A stretch of DNA of 6,330 bases from Rhizorhabdus sp. Its GTDB lineage: Bacteria > Pseudomonadota > Alphaproteobacteria > Sphingomonadales > Sphingomonadaceae. Below the pieces are notes generated by a model. That model searched no databases and was not told the DNA's origin. It saw only the letters and a list, made by a program, of their open reading frames with translations. The stretch lies in contig SCUQ01000137.1 of the NCBI GenBank assembly GCA_004297635.1, positions 1 to 6,330 of the forward strand. Direction: 5' to 3'. The position numbers and the translations under genes are program-made. This document shows, one piece after another, positions 1-5,818 of this stretch. Each line of letters starts with the position of its first letter. The first letter of the stretch is position 1.

Positions 1-1377
1 CTTCAGCTCCTCGTCGGTGAAGCCCGAATAGGCCTTCGCGACGGGCAGCAGCTCGCCCTCGTCCGACCAGCAACCGAATGTATAATCGGAATAGAAGCTG
101 GACCGTTTGCCGTGGCCGCGCTGCGCGTACATCATCACTCCGTCGATCGTCAGCGGATCACGTTTCCATTTGTACCAGAGGCCGGTGCGGCGCCCGGCGA
201 CATAGGGGCTGTCGCGGCGTTTGAGCATGACCCCCTCGATCGCAGCATCGCGGGCGCCCGCGCGCGTTTCGGCGAGATCATCGAAATCCCGCGCCGCGAT
301 CACCGCCGAGATATCGAAGCGGTCATTGTCCAGACGCGCGATAAAGGCTTCGAGCCGCTGGCGCCGCTCCTGCCAGGCCAACTCGCGCAGGTCCTCCTGA
401 CCATCGATCAGCAGATCGTAGAGCCGCACGAAGGCGGGATAGTCGGCCAGCATCTTCGCCGAGACATTCTTGCGCCCGAGCCGCTGCTGAAGCGCGTTGA
501 ACGAGGCCGCCGATCCGCCATGTTCAGCCGCGCCCTGCGCCTCGCCGCGTACCAGCATCTCGCCATCGAGCACCCCCTCGATCCCTTCCGCGGCCGCGGC
601 GATATCCGGAAAGGTGGCGGTGATATCATCGCCAGCGCGGCTGTAGAGCCGCACCTGACCTCCGGCGCCGACGATCTGGACGCGGATACCGTCCCATTTC
701 CACTCGGCCGCATAGTCGGCGAGGTCCACGATGCCCTCCTCCAGCGGGTGGGCAAGCATGAACGGGCGGAAAAAAGGCGTGCCACGCGGATCGGGCCGAT
801 CACCCCCGCCGCCCCAGGCGAACAATTCGGCATAAGGTGGCTTCAGCGCGTGCCACACCTCCTCCACCGCATCGACGTCCAGCCCGAACGCCTGGGCAAG
901 ACCGGTCTTGGCCAGCCGCGCCGAGATGCCGACCCGCAGCCCGCCGGTCGCGAGCTTGAGCAGCGCGAAGCGGCCGCTGGCATCGAGATGGTCGAGCATG
1001 TCGCCGAGCGCCGCCGGAGCGTCGGCCCGGCCGAGCTTCGCCAGCCGATCCACCACAGCCGCGAGCGTCAGCGAACCATCGTCGGTCTCGGCGGGCTGGT
1101 CGATCCGCTTGGGCCATATCAGCGCGACCGTCTCGGCGAGATCGCCGACATAGTCGCGGCTCATCCGGAACAGCGTCGGATCCACCCGCTCGTCGACGAT
1201 CGCGTGGATCGCCGCGCTCTTCACCGCCGGCAGGCTCAGATCGCCGGTCAGCGCAGCGAGCGCCCATCCGCGATCGGGATCGGGGGCGTCGCGCATATAG
1301 TCTGCGATCAGCGCCAGCTTGGCGTTGCGCGAGCGCGTATAGACGAGCCCGTCGAGCAGCTGCGAAAAGGCACGCAT
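1..1377 (-). CDS. ATP-dependent DNA ligase, ligase-associated repair cluster type (3' end cut by window edge)
   Basis: Seals nicks in duplex DNA through a lysyl-AMP intermediate. The minus-strand frame is open from ATG 1377-1375 to the left edge and gives 459 residues. The adenylation motifs appear in order: motif I KWDG with nucleophile Lys227, LDGE at 270-273, EGVMLK at 381-386 and WYKWKRDP at 401-408. A helical N-terminal DNA-binding region precedes them (about 1-200), and the OB-fold has begun (MYAQRGHGKRSS near 416-427). The family is about 530 residues long, so roughly the last 70 are missing. The start is supported by a GGGGAGGA Shine-Dalgarno at 1392-1385, 7 bases upstream, and by the family-like N-terminus MRAFSQLLDGL. 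The exonuclease gene ends 43 bases upstream on the same strand, so co-transcription is likely. Motif order and neighbour fit the family named 'DNA ligase, ATP-dependent, PP_1105 family'. It is not NAD-dependent LigA. Long open frames on the opposite strand here are GC-driven shadows. Confidence 0.95.
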   Translation of the reverse strand, partial: MRAFSQLLDGLVYTRSRNAKLALIADYMRDAPDPDRGWALAALTGDLSLPAVKSAAIHAIVDERVDPTLFRMSRDYVGDLAETVALIWPKRIDQPAETDDGSLTLAAVVDRLAKLGRADAPAALGDMLDHLDASGRFALLKLATGGLRVGISARLAKTGLAQAFGLDVDAVEEVWHALKPPYAELFAWGGGGDRPDPRGTPFFRPFMLAHPLEEGIVDLADYAAEWKWDGIRVQIVGAGGQVRLYSRAGDDITATFPDIAAAAEGIEGVLDGEMLVRGEAQGAAEHGGSAASFNALQQRLGRKNVSAKMLADYPAFVRLYDLLIDGQEDLRELAWQERRQRLEAFIARLDNDRFDISAVIAARDFDDLAETRAGARDAAIEGVMLKRRDSPYVAGRRTGLWYKWKRDPLTIDGVMMYAQRGHGKRSSFYSDYTFGCWSDEGELLPVAKAYSGFTDEELK

Positions 1378-1420
1378 CAGCGGCTCCTCCCCGCACGCGG
1401 AAGATTGAACGTGCCTCCGC

Positions 1421-2413
1421 TCATCCCTCGTCCTCGTCCTCATAGCCGACCAGGGCGAGCGCGCGGGCCTGCATCTGGTGCAGCCCGCACCAGTGGACCA
1501 ACGCTTCTTCGCGGCCGTGCGTTACCCAGATTTCGGACGGAGCCACCTCGCGGATCGTCGCGGTCAGCTCGTCCCAGTCGGCATGGTCGGAGATCACCAG
1601 CGGCAGCTCGACATTCTTCTGCCGCGCCCGCTGCCGGACCCGCATCCAGCCCGAGGCCATGGCGGTGATCGGGTCGGGCAGGCGGCGCGACCAGCGGTCG
1701 TTGAGCGCCGAGGGGGGAGATATCACGATCCGGCCACGCAGCTGATCGGCGGAAGCCGAGGTCGCTGGGTACAGCTCGCCCAGATCGATCCCGAAATCGC
1801 GATACAGATCGCACATGCGTTCCATCGCGCCATGGATATAGATGGGATCGCCATGGCCGTGCGCGCGCAGTTCGGCGATCACGCGCTGTGCCTTTCCCAA
1901 CGCATAGGCACCCACCAGCACGCAGCGGTCCGGCGCGGCGTGGAGGGCGCCCAGCAGCCTGTCCATCTCCTGCCCTATCGGCGGGTGCCGGAACACCGGC
2001 AGGCCGAAGGTCGCCTCGGTGATGAAGATGTCGCAGTTGACCGGCTCGAACGGGGCACAGGTCGGGTCGTCGCGGCGCTTATAGTCACCGGTCACGACGA
2101 TCCGTTCGCCGGCATGCTCCAGCAATATCTGCGCCGATCCCAGCACATGGCCGGCCGGCACATAGCTGATATCGACCCCGCCCAGCCGGATCGTCTCGCC
2201 ATAGCCGACCGGTGTGCCTTCGGTGGTACCATAGCGCAGCGCCATGATCGCCAGCGTCTCCGGGGTGGCCCAGCTATTGCCGTGGCCGCCGCGTGCATGA
2301 TCGGCGTGGCCATGGGTGATCAGCGCGCGATCGACGGGGACCGAGGGATCGATCCATGCGTCGGCGGGCCGGACATGGATTCCCTGAGGTGATGCTTCTA
2401 TCCAATGCGCCAT
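1421..2413 (-). CDS. Ligase-associated DNA exonuclease (metallo-beta-lactamase fold, beta-CASP-like)
   Basis: Predicted metal-dependent nuclease of the DNA ligase-associated exonuclease family, thought to trim DNA ends for the neighbouring ligase; the biochemical role is known from the family only. The 330-residue product has the MBL signature THGHADHA (His34, His36, Asp38, His39), AGHVLGSAQ with His89, TGDYK with Asp110, and C-terminal metal/active-site motifs SDHADWDEL (275-283) and THG (298-300). The protein ends in an acidic tail (EDEDEG). I chose ATG 2413-2411 (MAHWIEASPQGIHV) because homologues begin close to this point, a short distance before the 'IDPSVPVDRALITHGH' segment. An in-frame ATG at 2452 would add 13 residues that do not look conserved. 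Neither start has a clear Shine-Dalgarno, and the chosen one lies in a potential hairpin. It is the first gene of a minus-strand unit with the ligase and is divergent from the hydroxylase operon. Confidence 0.92.
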   Translation of the reverse strand: MAHWIEASPQGIHVRPADAWIDPSVPVDRALITHGHADHARGGHGNSWATPETLAIMALRYGTTEGTPVGYGETIRLGGVDISYVPAGHVLGSAQILLEHAGERIVVTGDYKRRDDPTCAPFEPVNCDIFITEATFGLPVFRHPPIGQEMDRLLGALHAAPDRCVLVGAYALGKAQRVIAELRAHGHGDPIYIHGAMERMCDLYRDFGIDLGELYPATSASADQLRGRIVISPPSALNDRWSRRLPDPITAMASGWMRVRQRARQKNVELPLVISDHADWDELTATIREVAPSEIWVTHGREEALVHWCGLHQMQARALALVGYEDEDEG

Positions 2414-2437
2414 CACCGCTAGACGATAGCGGATGAT
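2412..2437 (-). promoter_or_regulatory. Hairpin at the exonuclease start codon
   Basis: On the minus strand CCGCTA (2432-2427) and TAGCGG (2421-2416) are a perfect inverted repeat around a 5-base loop. The pairing extends by four more bases (ATCA with TGAT) if one A/T is bulged. The right arm takes in the purine-rich stretch before the start and the first two bases of the ATG at 2413. If it folds in the mRNA it would partly hide the start. This is a structural observation only; no regulator is known. Confidence 0.35.
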
Positions 2438-2463
2438 GACGGTTCCATCCATCGCCCAGAACT

Positions 2464-2485
2464 GCTGTAATCGTAGGAATACAGC
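2464..2485. promoter_or_regulatory. Inverted repeat GCTGTA-N10-TACAGC in the divergent intergenic region
   Basis: Perfect 6-bp arms with a 10-base spacer lie between the divergently transcribed exonuclease and hydroxylase genes. The repeat is about 10 bases upstream of the predicted -35 of the hydroxylase operon, a usual place for an activator or a shared operator. The spacing is longer than the CTG-N10-CAG of lux boxes, so no regulator family is assigned. Six-base arms can occur by chance. Confidence 0.3.
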
Positions 2486-2494
2486 CCTTTCCTA

Positions 2495-2523
2495 GTGACG
2501 TGTCGAACTTCCGTGGCTACAAT
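2495..2523 (+). promoter_or_regulatory. Predicted sigma70-type promoter of the hydroxylase operon
   Basis: GTGACG at 2495-2500 (four of six to TTGACA) and TACAAT at 2518-2523 (five of six to TATAAT) are separated by 17 bases. Transcription would start near 2530, giving a leader of about 25 bases before the iorA-like start at 2555. The match is by eye only. Confidence 0.5.
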
Positions 2524-2540
2524 GTTACGCGTAGTAACAT
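2522..2540. promoter_or_regulatory. Perfect inverted repeat ATGTTAC-N5-GTAACAT, candidate operator
   Basis: Two perfect 7-bp arms flank the 5-base spacer GCGTA. The 19-bp site overlaps the last two bases of the predicted -10 and covers the predicted transcription start, and it ends one base before the Shine-Dalgarno. Size and symmetry suit a dimeric repressor such as a TetR-family protein; that family assignment is inference. No regulator gene is present in the window. Confidence 0.55.
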
Positions 2541-2554
2541 CGGGGGAGCCGCCC

Positions 2555-3013
2555 ATGGCCTTCATACTCAAAGTCAACGGCACGGAACGCAATGTCGACG
2601 TCGATGAGGATACCCCCTTGCTGTGGGTTCTGCGCGACGATCTCGGCCTGACCGGCACGAAGTTCGGCTGCGGCGTGGCGATGTGCGGCGCCTGCACGGT
2701 GCACATGGACGGCCAGCCGCTGCGCGCCTGCGCGATGCCGGTTTCCGGCGTCACCGGAGAGATCACGACGATCGAGGCGGTCGACGGCCGCGAGGCCCGC
2801 GCGGTGCAGGATGCCTGGATCGCCCATGATGTGCCGCAATGCGGCTATTGCCAGTCCGGCCAGGTGATGAGTGCGGTGGCGCTGCTGCGCGAGAATCCGA
2901 AGCCGAACGATCGGGACATCGACCTGGCGATGAACGGCAATCTGTGCCGCTGCGCCACCTATGTCCGCATACGCGCCGCTATCCATAGCGCCGCCAGCGC
3001 GTTGGAGGCTTGA
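2555..3013 (+). CDS. iorA: [2Fe-2S] subunit of IorAB-type molybdenum hydroxylase
   Basis: Small electron-transfer subunit that carries two [2Fe-2S] clusters and relays electrons from the molybdenum centre of its partner. The product has 152 residues, the usual size. The N-terminal plant-ferredoxin-type cluster is bound by Cys39, Cys44, Cys47 (CGVAMCGAC) and Cys59. The C-terminal helical cluster is bound by Cys96 and Cys99 (QCGYCQSGQ) and Cys131 and Cys133 (NLCRCATY). All eight ligands are present. The start at ATG 2555 has GGGGGAG at 2542-2548, 6 bases upstream. The frame stays open back to 2495, but those extra codons overlap the promoter and the inverted repeat. It has no signal peptide, so it probably crosses the membrane bound to the Tat-exported large subunit. 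The large subunit starts 2 bases after its stop. The name follows isoquinoline 1-oxidoreductase homology; the real substrate is unknown. Confidence 0.95.
   Translation: MAFILKVNGTERNVDVDEDTPLLWVLRDDLGLTGTKFGCGVAMCGACTVHMDGQPLRACAMPVSGVTGEITTIEAVDGREARAVQDAWIAHDVPQCGYCQSGQVMSAVALLRENPKPNDRDIDLAMNGNLCRCATYVRIRAAIHSAASALEA
3004..3008 (+). promoter_or_regulatory. Shine-Dalgarno GGAGG that fixes the start of the molybdopterin subunit
   Basis: GGAGG sits 7 bases before ATG 3016, an ideal spacing. The alternative TTG at 3010 would lie only 1 base after it. This favours the ATG start with a 2-base gap after the upstream stop (3011-3013). Confidence 0.75.
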
Positions 3014-3015
3014 TC

Positions 3016-5175
3016 ATGGGCAGCCACGACCTCCGCCTGTCCCGCCGCGACGCGCTCAAGGGTGCCGGCGCGCTCGTCATCGGCCTGAGCCTGCCGATCG
3101 CGGGCGCGAAGGCACAGCAGGCGCCCAAGGGACCGCCGCCGATCCATCCCAATGCCTTCGTCCGCATCGGTGCCGATGACAGTGTGACCGTCATCGTCAA
3201 GCATATCGAGTTCGGCCAGGGGCCCTATACCGGCCTTGCCACGCTGGCCGCCGAGGAACTCGACGCCGACTGGTCGAAGGTCCGCGCCGAAAGCGCGCCC
3301 GCCAACGCGAAGCTCTACGCCAATCTCCAGCTCGGCGCGCAGCTTACCGGCGGCTCCTCCGCGATCGCGAACAGCTATGATCAGATGCGCCGCGCCGGCG
3401 CGATGGCGCGGGCGTTGCTGGTGGAGGCCGCCGCGACCGAATGGAAGGTGCCGCCTGCCGAGATCGACGTGAAAAAGGGAGTCATGAGCCACGCGGCAAG
3501 CGGTCGCTCGTCGGGCTTCGGACCGTTCGCAGCGGCGGCGGCGAAGCTGCCGATGCCCCGCCAGGTGAAGCTCAAGGATCCGTCCGCCTTCACATTGATC
3601 GGCACCGACCAGGCGGGACGCAAGCTCGACAGCGCCGACAAGGTCACTGGCCGGGCCAAATTCACCATCGACCAGAATGCCCCGGACATGCTGACCGTGC
3701 TGGTGGCGCGCAGCCCGCGTTTCGGCGGCTCGGTCAAGAGCTTCGACGCCGCCGAGGCGCTGAAGATCAAGGGCGTAGTCGCCGTCAAGCAGGTGTCCAG
3801 CGGCATCGCCGTCTATGCCCGCGGCATGTGGCCCGCGATCAAGGGGCGCAAGGCGCTCCGGGTCGAATGGGACGACAGTGCTGCGGAGATGCGCGGTTCG
3901 GAGGATATGATCGCCGCCTATCTGGAGCAGACCCGCAAGCCGGGCGCTGTCCATCGCAAGGCGGGCAATGCCGATGCGGCGATCGCCGCCGGTGGGACGG
4001 TGATCGAGGCCGACTATGTCTTCCCCTATCTCGCCCATGCGCCGATGGAGCCGCTCGATGGCTTCATCATCTGGGACGGCACCACCGCGCGTGCGCGTTT
4101 CGGATCGCAGGGCCAGACATTCGATCAGGGCGCGATCGCCAAGGTGCTGGGCATCGCGACCGACAAGGTCGACATCGAGACGCTCTATGCCGGTGGCAGC
4201 TTCGGGCGCCGCGCCACGCCGACATCGCATCTCGCGGTCGAACTGGCGGAGGTGGCCAGGGCCATGCCGCCGGGGACTCCGGTCAAGCTCGTGTGGACGC
4301 GCGAGGACGATATCCATGGCGGCTATTATCGCCCGCTGATCGTCCATCGCCTGCGCGGCGCGGTGAAGGACGGGAAGATCAGCGGCTGGTCGAATACGAT
4401 AATGGGCCAGTCCTTCATGATCGGATCACCCTTCGAAGCGATGGCCGCCCCGAATGGAATCGATGCGTCGATGAGCGAAGGCGCGAGCCAGCTGCTCTAC
4501 GAGATCGCCGATTTCCAATGCGACGCGCATGTTGCCAAATCCCCGGTGCCGACATTGTGGTGGCGTTCGGTCGGCCACACCCATACGGGCTATGCGGTGG
4601 AATGCTTCGTCGATCAGTTGCTGATCGCCGCGGGCAAGGATCCGGTCGCCGGACGTCTGGCGATGATGGGCAAGAGCCCGCGCGCAGCGGCTGTACTGAA
4701 GGCCGTGGCGGAACTGGCGCGATGGAAGGGGCCCGGGGGCGCCAACGGCCGGGCCCGAGGCGTCGCGGTCGTCGAAAGCTTCAACAGCTTCGTCGCCCAG
4801 ATCGCCGAAGTTTCGATCGACGATAATGGCGAGCCGAAGGTGCACAAGGTCTGGGCCGCGGTCGATTGCGGCGTCGCGGTCAATCCCGACGTGATCCGCG
4901 CCCAGCTGGAAGGCGGGATCGGCTATGCGCTGGGCCATGCCCTATATGCCGAAGTGCCGCTGGCGGAGGGCCTCCCCACCGTCTCCAATTTCAACGACTA
5001 TCGTTCGCTGAGGATCAACGAGATGCCGGAGATCGAAGTGGCCATCGTCAAGTCCGCCGAGCCACCGACCGGGATCGGCGAGCCCGGCGTTCCGCCGCTG
5101 GCCCCGGCCGTCGCCAATGCCATGGCGGCACTTGGCCATAAGCGGCCGAGCCGCCTGCCGATGGTGCGGGCATGA
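3016..5175 (+). CDS. iorB: Molybdopterin-binding catalytic subunit, IorB-type (xanthine dehydrogenase family), Tat-exported
   Basis: Large catalytic subunit expected to hydroxylate an N-heterocycle or oxidise an aldehyde at a molybdenum-pterin centre, using water as the oxygen source. The 719 residues start with a twin-arginine signal (LSRRDALK, Arg10-Arg11), a hydrophobic stretch and a likely cleavage after AKA at 31-33, so it acts in the periplasm. Family motifs include KHIEFGQG (62-69), DKVTG (208-212) opening the a/b hammerhead region, AHAPMEP near 341-346, the pterin-site GGSFGRR (393-399) and WWRSVGHTHTGYAVE (515-529). The C-terminal GEPGVPPLAPA contains Glu689, equivalent to the catalytic base of the family. 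It appears intact. It is translationally coupled at its end, with ATGA at 5172-5175 shared with the cytochrome gene. No FAD subunit gene and no XdhC-type maturation gene is present nearby. Homology is strongest to isoquinoline 1-oxidoreductase, but this family also covers aldehyde and nicotinate-type enzymes, so the substrate is open. Confidence 0.95.
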   Translation: MGSHDLRLSRRDALKGAGALVIGLSLPIAGAKAQQAPKGPPPIHPNAFVRIGADDSVTVIVKHIEFGQGPYTGLATLAAEELDADWSKVRAESAPANAKLYANLQLGAQLTGGSSAIANSYDQMRRAGAMARALLVEAAATEWKVPPAEIDVKKGVMSHAASGRSSGFGPFAAAAAKLPMPRQVKLKDPSAFTLIGTDQAGRKLDSADKVTGRAKFTIDQNAPDMLTVLVARSPRFGGSVKSFDAAEALKIKGVVAVKQVSSGIAVYARGMWPAIKGRKALRVEWDDSAAEMRGSEDMIAAYLEQTRKPGAVHRKAGNADAAIAAGGTVIEADYVFPYLAHAPMEPLDGFIIWDGTTARARFGSQGQTFDQGAIAKVLGIATDKVDIETLYAGGSFGRRATPTSHLAVELAEVARAMPPGTPVKLVWTREDDIHGGYYRPLIVHRLRGAVKDGKISGWSNTIMGQSFMIGSPFEAMAAPNGIDASMSEGASQLLYEIADFQCDAHVAKSPVPTLWWRSVGHTHTGYAVECFVDQLLIAAGKDPVAGRLAMMGKSPRAAAVLKAVAELARWKGPGGANGRARGVAVVESFNSFVAQIAEVSIDDNGEPKVHKVWAAVDCGVAVNPDVIRAQLEGGIGYALGHALYAEVPLAEGLPTVSNFNDYRSLRINEMPEIEVAIVKSAEPPTGIGEPGVPPLAPAVANAMAALGHKRPSRLPMVRA

Positions 5176-5798
5176 GCGCCCGTCTCGCCGCCGTCGCAGC
5201 GCTCGCCGGGTTCGCGCTCGCAGGCGTCGGCATCGCCGCCGACAAGGCCCCGCCCGCTCCGGCCATGGCGACCGAGCTCAAGCCGCTGTCCGCCTTCCAG
5301 TCGATCGCGGATCGCAAGACGCGCTCGCTCGCGCTCTTCGCGGAGGTCGGGAAGGTCATCCAGCATCCTCGTTGCCTGAACTGTCATCCCGTCGGCGAAC
5401 GCCCGACCCAGACCGATGCGATGCGCCCGCATATGCCGCTGGTCGTCCGCGGGGACGGCGGCATGGGCGCGACCGCCATGCGCTGCTTCACCTGCCACCA
5501 TGATCGCAATTTCGAGCCGGCAGGCGTTCCCGGCAATCCGAAATGGCAGCTGGCGCCCGCCGAGATGGCCTGGGCCGGCAAGTCCCTCGGGGCGATCTGC
5601 GAACAGATCAAGGACAAGCAGCGTAATGGCGGCCGCGACATGGCCGCACTCGTCCATCACATGGCGGAGGACGAACTGGTCGGCTGGGGCTGGCACCCCG
5701 GCGGCAAGCGGAGTCCGGCACCGGGCAGCCAGGCGCAGTTCGGCGCCTTGTTCAAGGCCTGGGCCGATTCGGGGGCCTATTGCCCCTCGGCCGGCTAG
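5172..5798 (+). CDS. Secreted di-heme cytochrome c, electron acceptor subunit of the hydroxylase
   Basis: Likely takes electrons from the iron-sulfur subunit and hands them to the respiratory chain in the periplasm. The 208-residue product has a Sec signal (hydrophobic 5-22, cleavage near AA at 22-23). It has two heme c motifs, CLNCH (68-72) and CFTCH (105-109), only 37 residues apart. Met88, Met98 and Met103 lie between them and are possible axial ligands, though they cannot be assigned by eye. A conserved-looking tail follows (PAEMAWAGKSLGAICEQIKD, then HHMAEDELVGWGWHPG), with two non-heme cysteines at 143 and 204 that could form a disulfide. The ATGA overlap with the upstream gene shows translational coupling and a shared function. 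Such proteins are sometimes annotated as an 'isoquinoline 1-oxidoreductase subunit'. It ends in TAG inside a 24-bp palindrome. The cytochrome call is firm; the partner role is inferred from the operon. Confidence 0.88.
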   Translation: MSARLAAVAALAGFALAGVGIAADKAPPAPAMATELKPLSAFQSIADRKTRSLALFAEVGKVIQHPRCLNCHPVGERPTQTDAMRPHMPLVVRGDGGMGATAMRCFTCHHDRNFEPAGVPGNPKWQLAPAEMAWAGKSLGAICEQIKDKQRNGGRDMAALVHHMAEDELVGWGWHPGGKRSPAPGSQAQFGALFKAWADSGAYCPSAG

Positions 5799-5818
5799 AG
5801 TATCCGCGGATACTCTAG
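5795..5818. terminator. Perfect 24-bp palindrome between convergent genes, candidate bidirectional terminator
   Basis: The twelve-base arm CTAGAGTATCCG is followed directly by its exact reverse complement. As RNA from either strand it could fold into the same 10-bp stem with a CGCG loop. It contains the TAG stop of the cytochrome gene (5796-5798) and the TAG stop of the dioxygenase (5817-5815). No T-tract follows on either side, so it is not a classical intrinsic terminator. It may act as an mRNA 3'-end stabiliser or as a protein-binding site. Confidence 0.55.

Noticed and set aside
1424..1441. Tandem TCCTCG repeats at the exonuclease C-terminus
   Set aside because: Only about two and a half copies, encoding an ordinary acidic tail; not a notable repeat.
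112..1668. Long plus-strand open frame of 518 codons over the ligase gene
   Set aside because: Low-complexity Arg/Pro/Gly-rich translation with no recognisable motif; the opposite strand encodes an intact ligase with all catalytic motifs. It is an antisense shadow of high GC.
1478..2392. Plus-strand open frame of 304 codons over the exonuclease gene
   Set aside because: Antisense to the MBL-fold nuclease; no family resemblance and no start signal.
2464..2485. Lux box (quorum-sensing operator)
   Set aside because: The half-site spelling CTGTA/TACAG is similar, but the spacing is CTG-N14-CAG rather than CTG-N10-CAG.
2495..2554. N-terminal extension of the [2Fe-2S] subunit
   Set aside because: The extra 20 codons overlap the promoter and inverted repeat. 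The Shine-Dalgarno and the family N-terminus support the start at 2555.
2414..2554. SOS (LexA) box controlling the repair genes
   Set aside because: GAAC/GTTC tetramers occur but not with the 7-base spacing of the alphaproteobacterial LexA site.
2959..4347. Minus-strand open frame of 462 codons over the molybdopterin subunit gene
   Set aside because: Antisense to a gene with clear family motifs. The Arg/His/Asp-rich translation is typical of GC-rich antisense frames.
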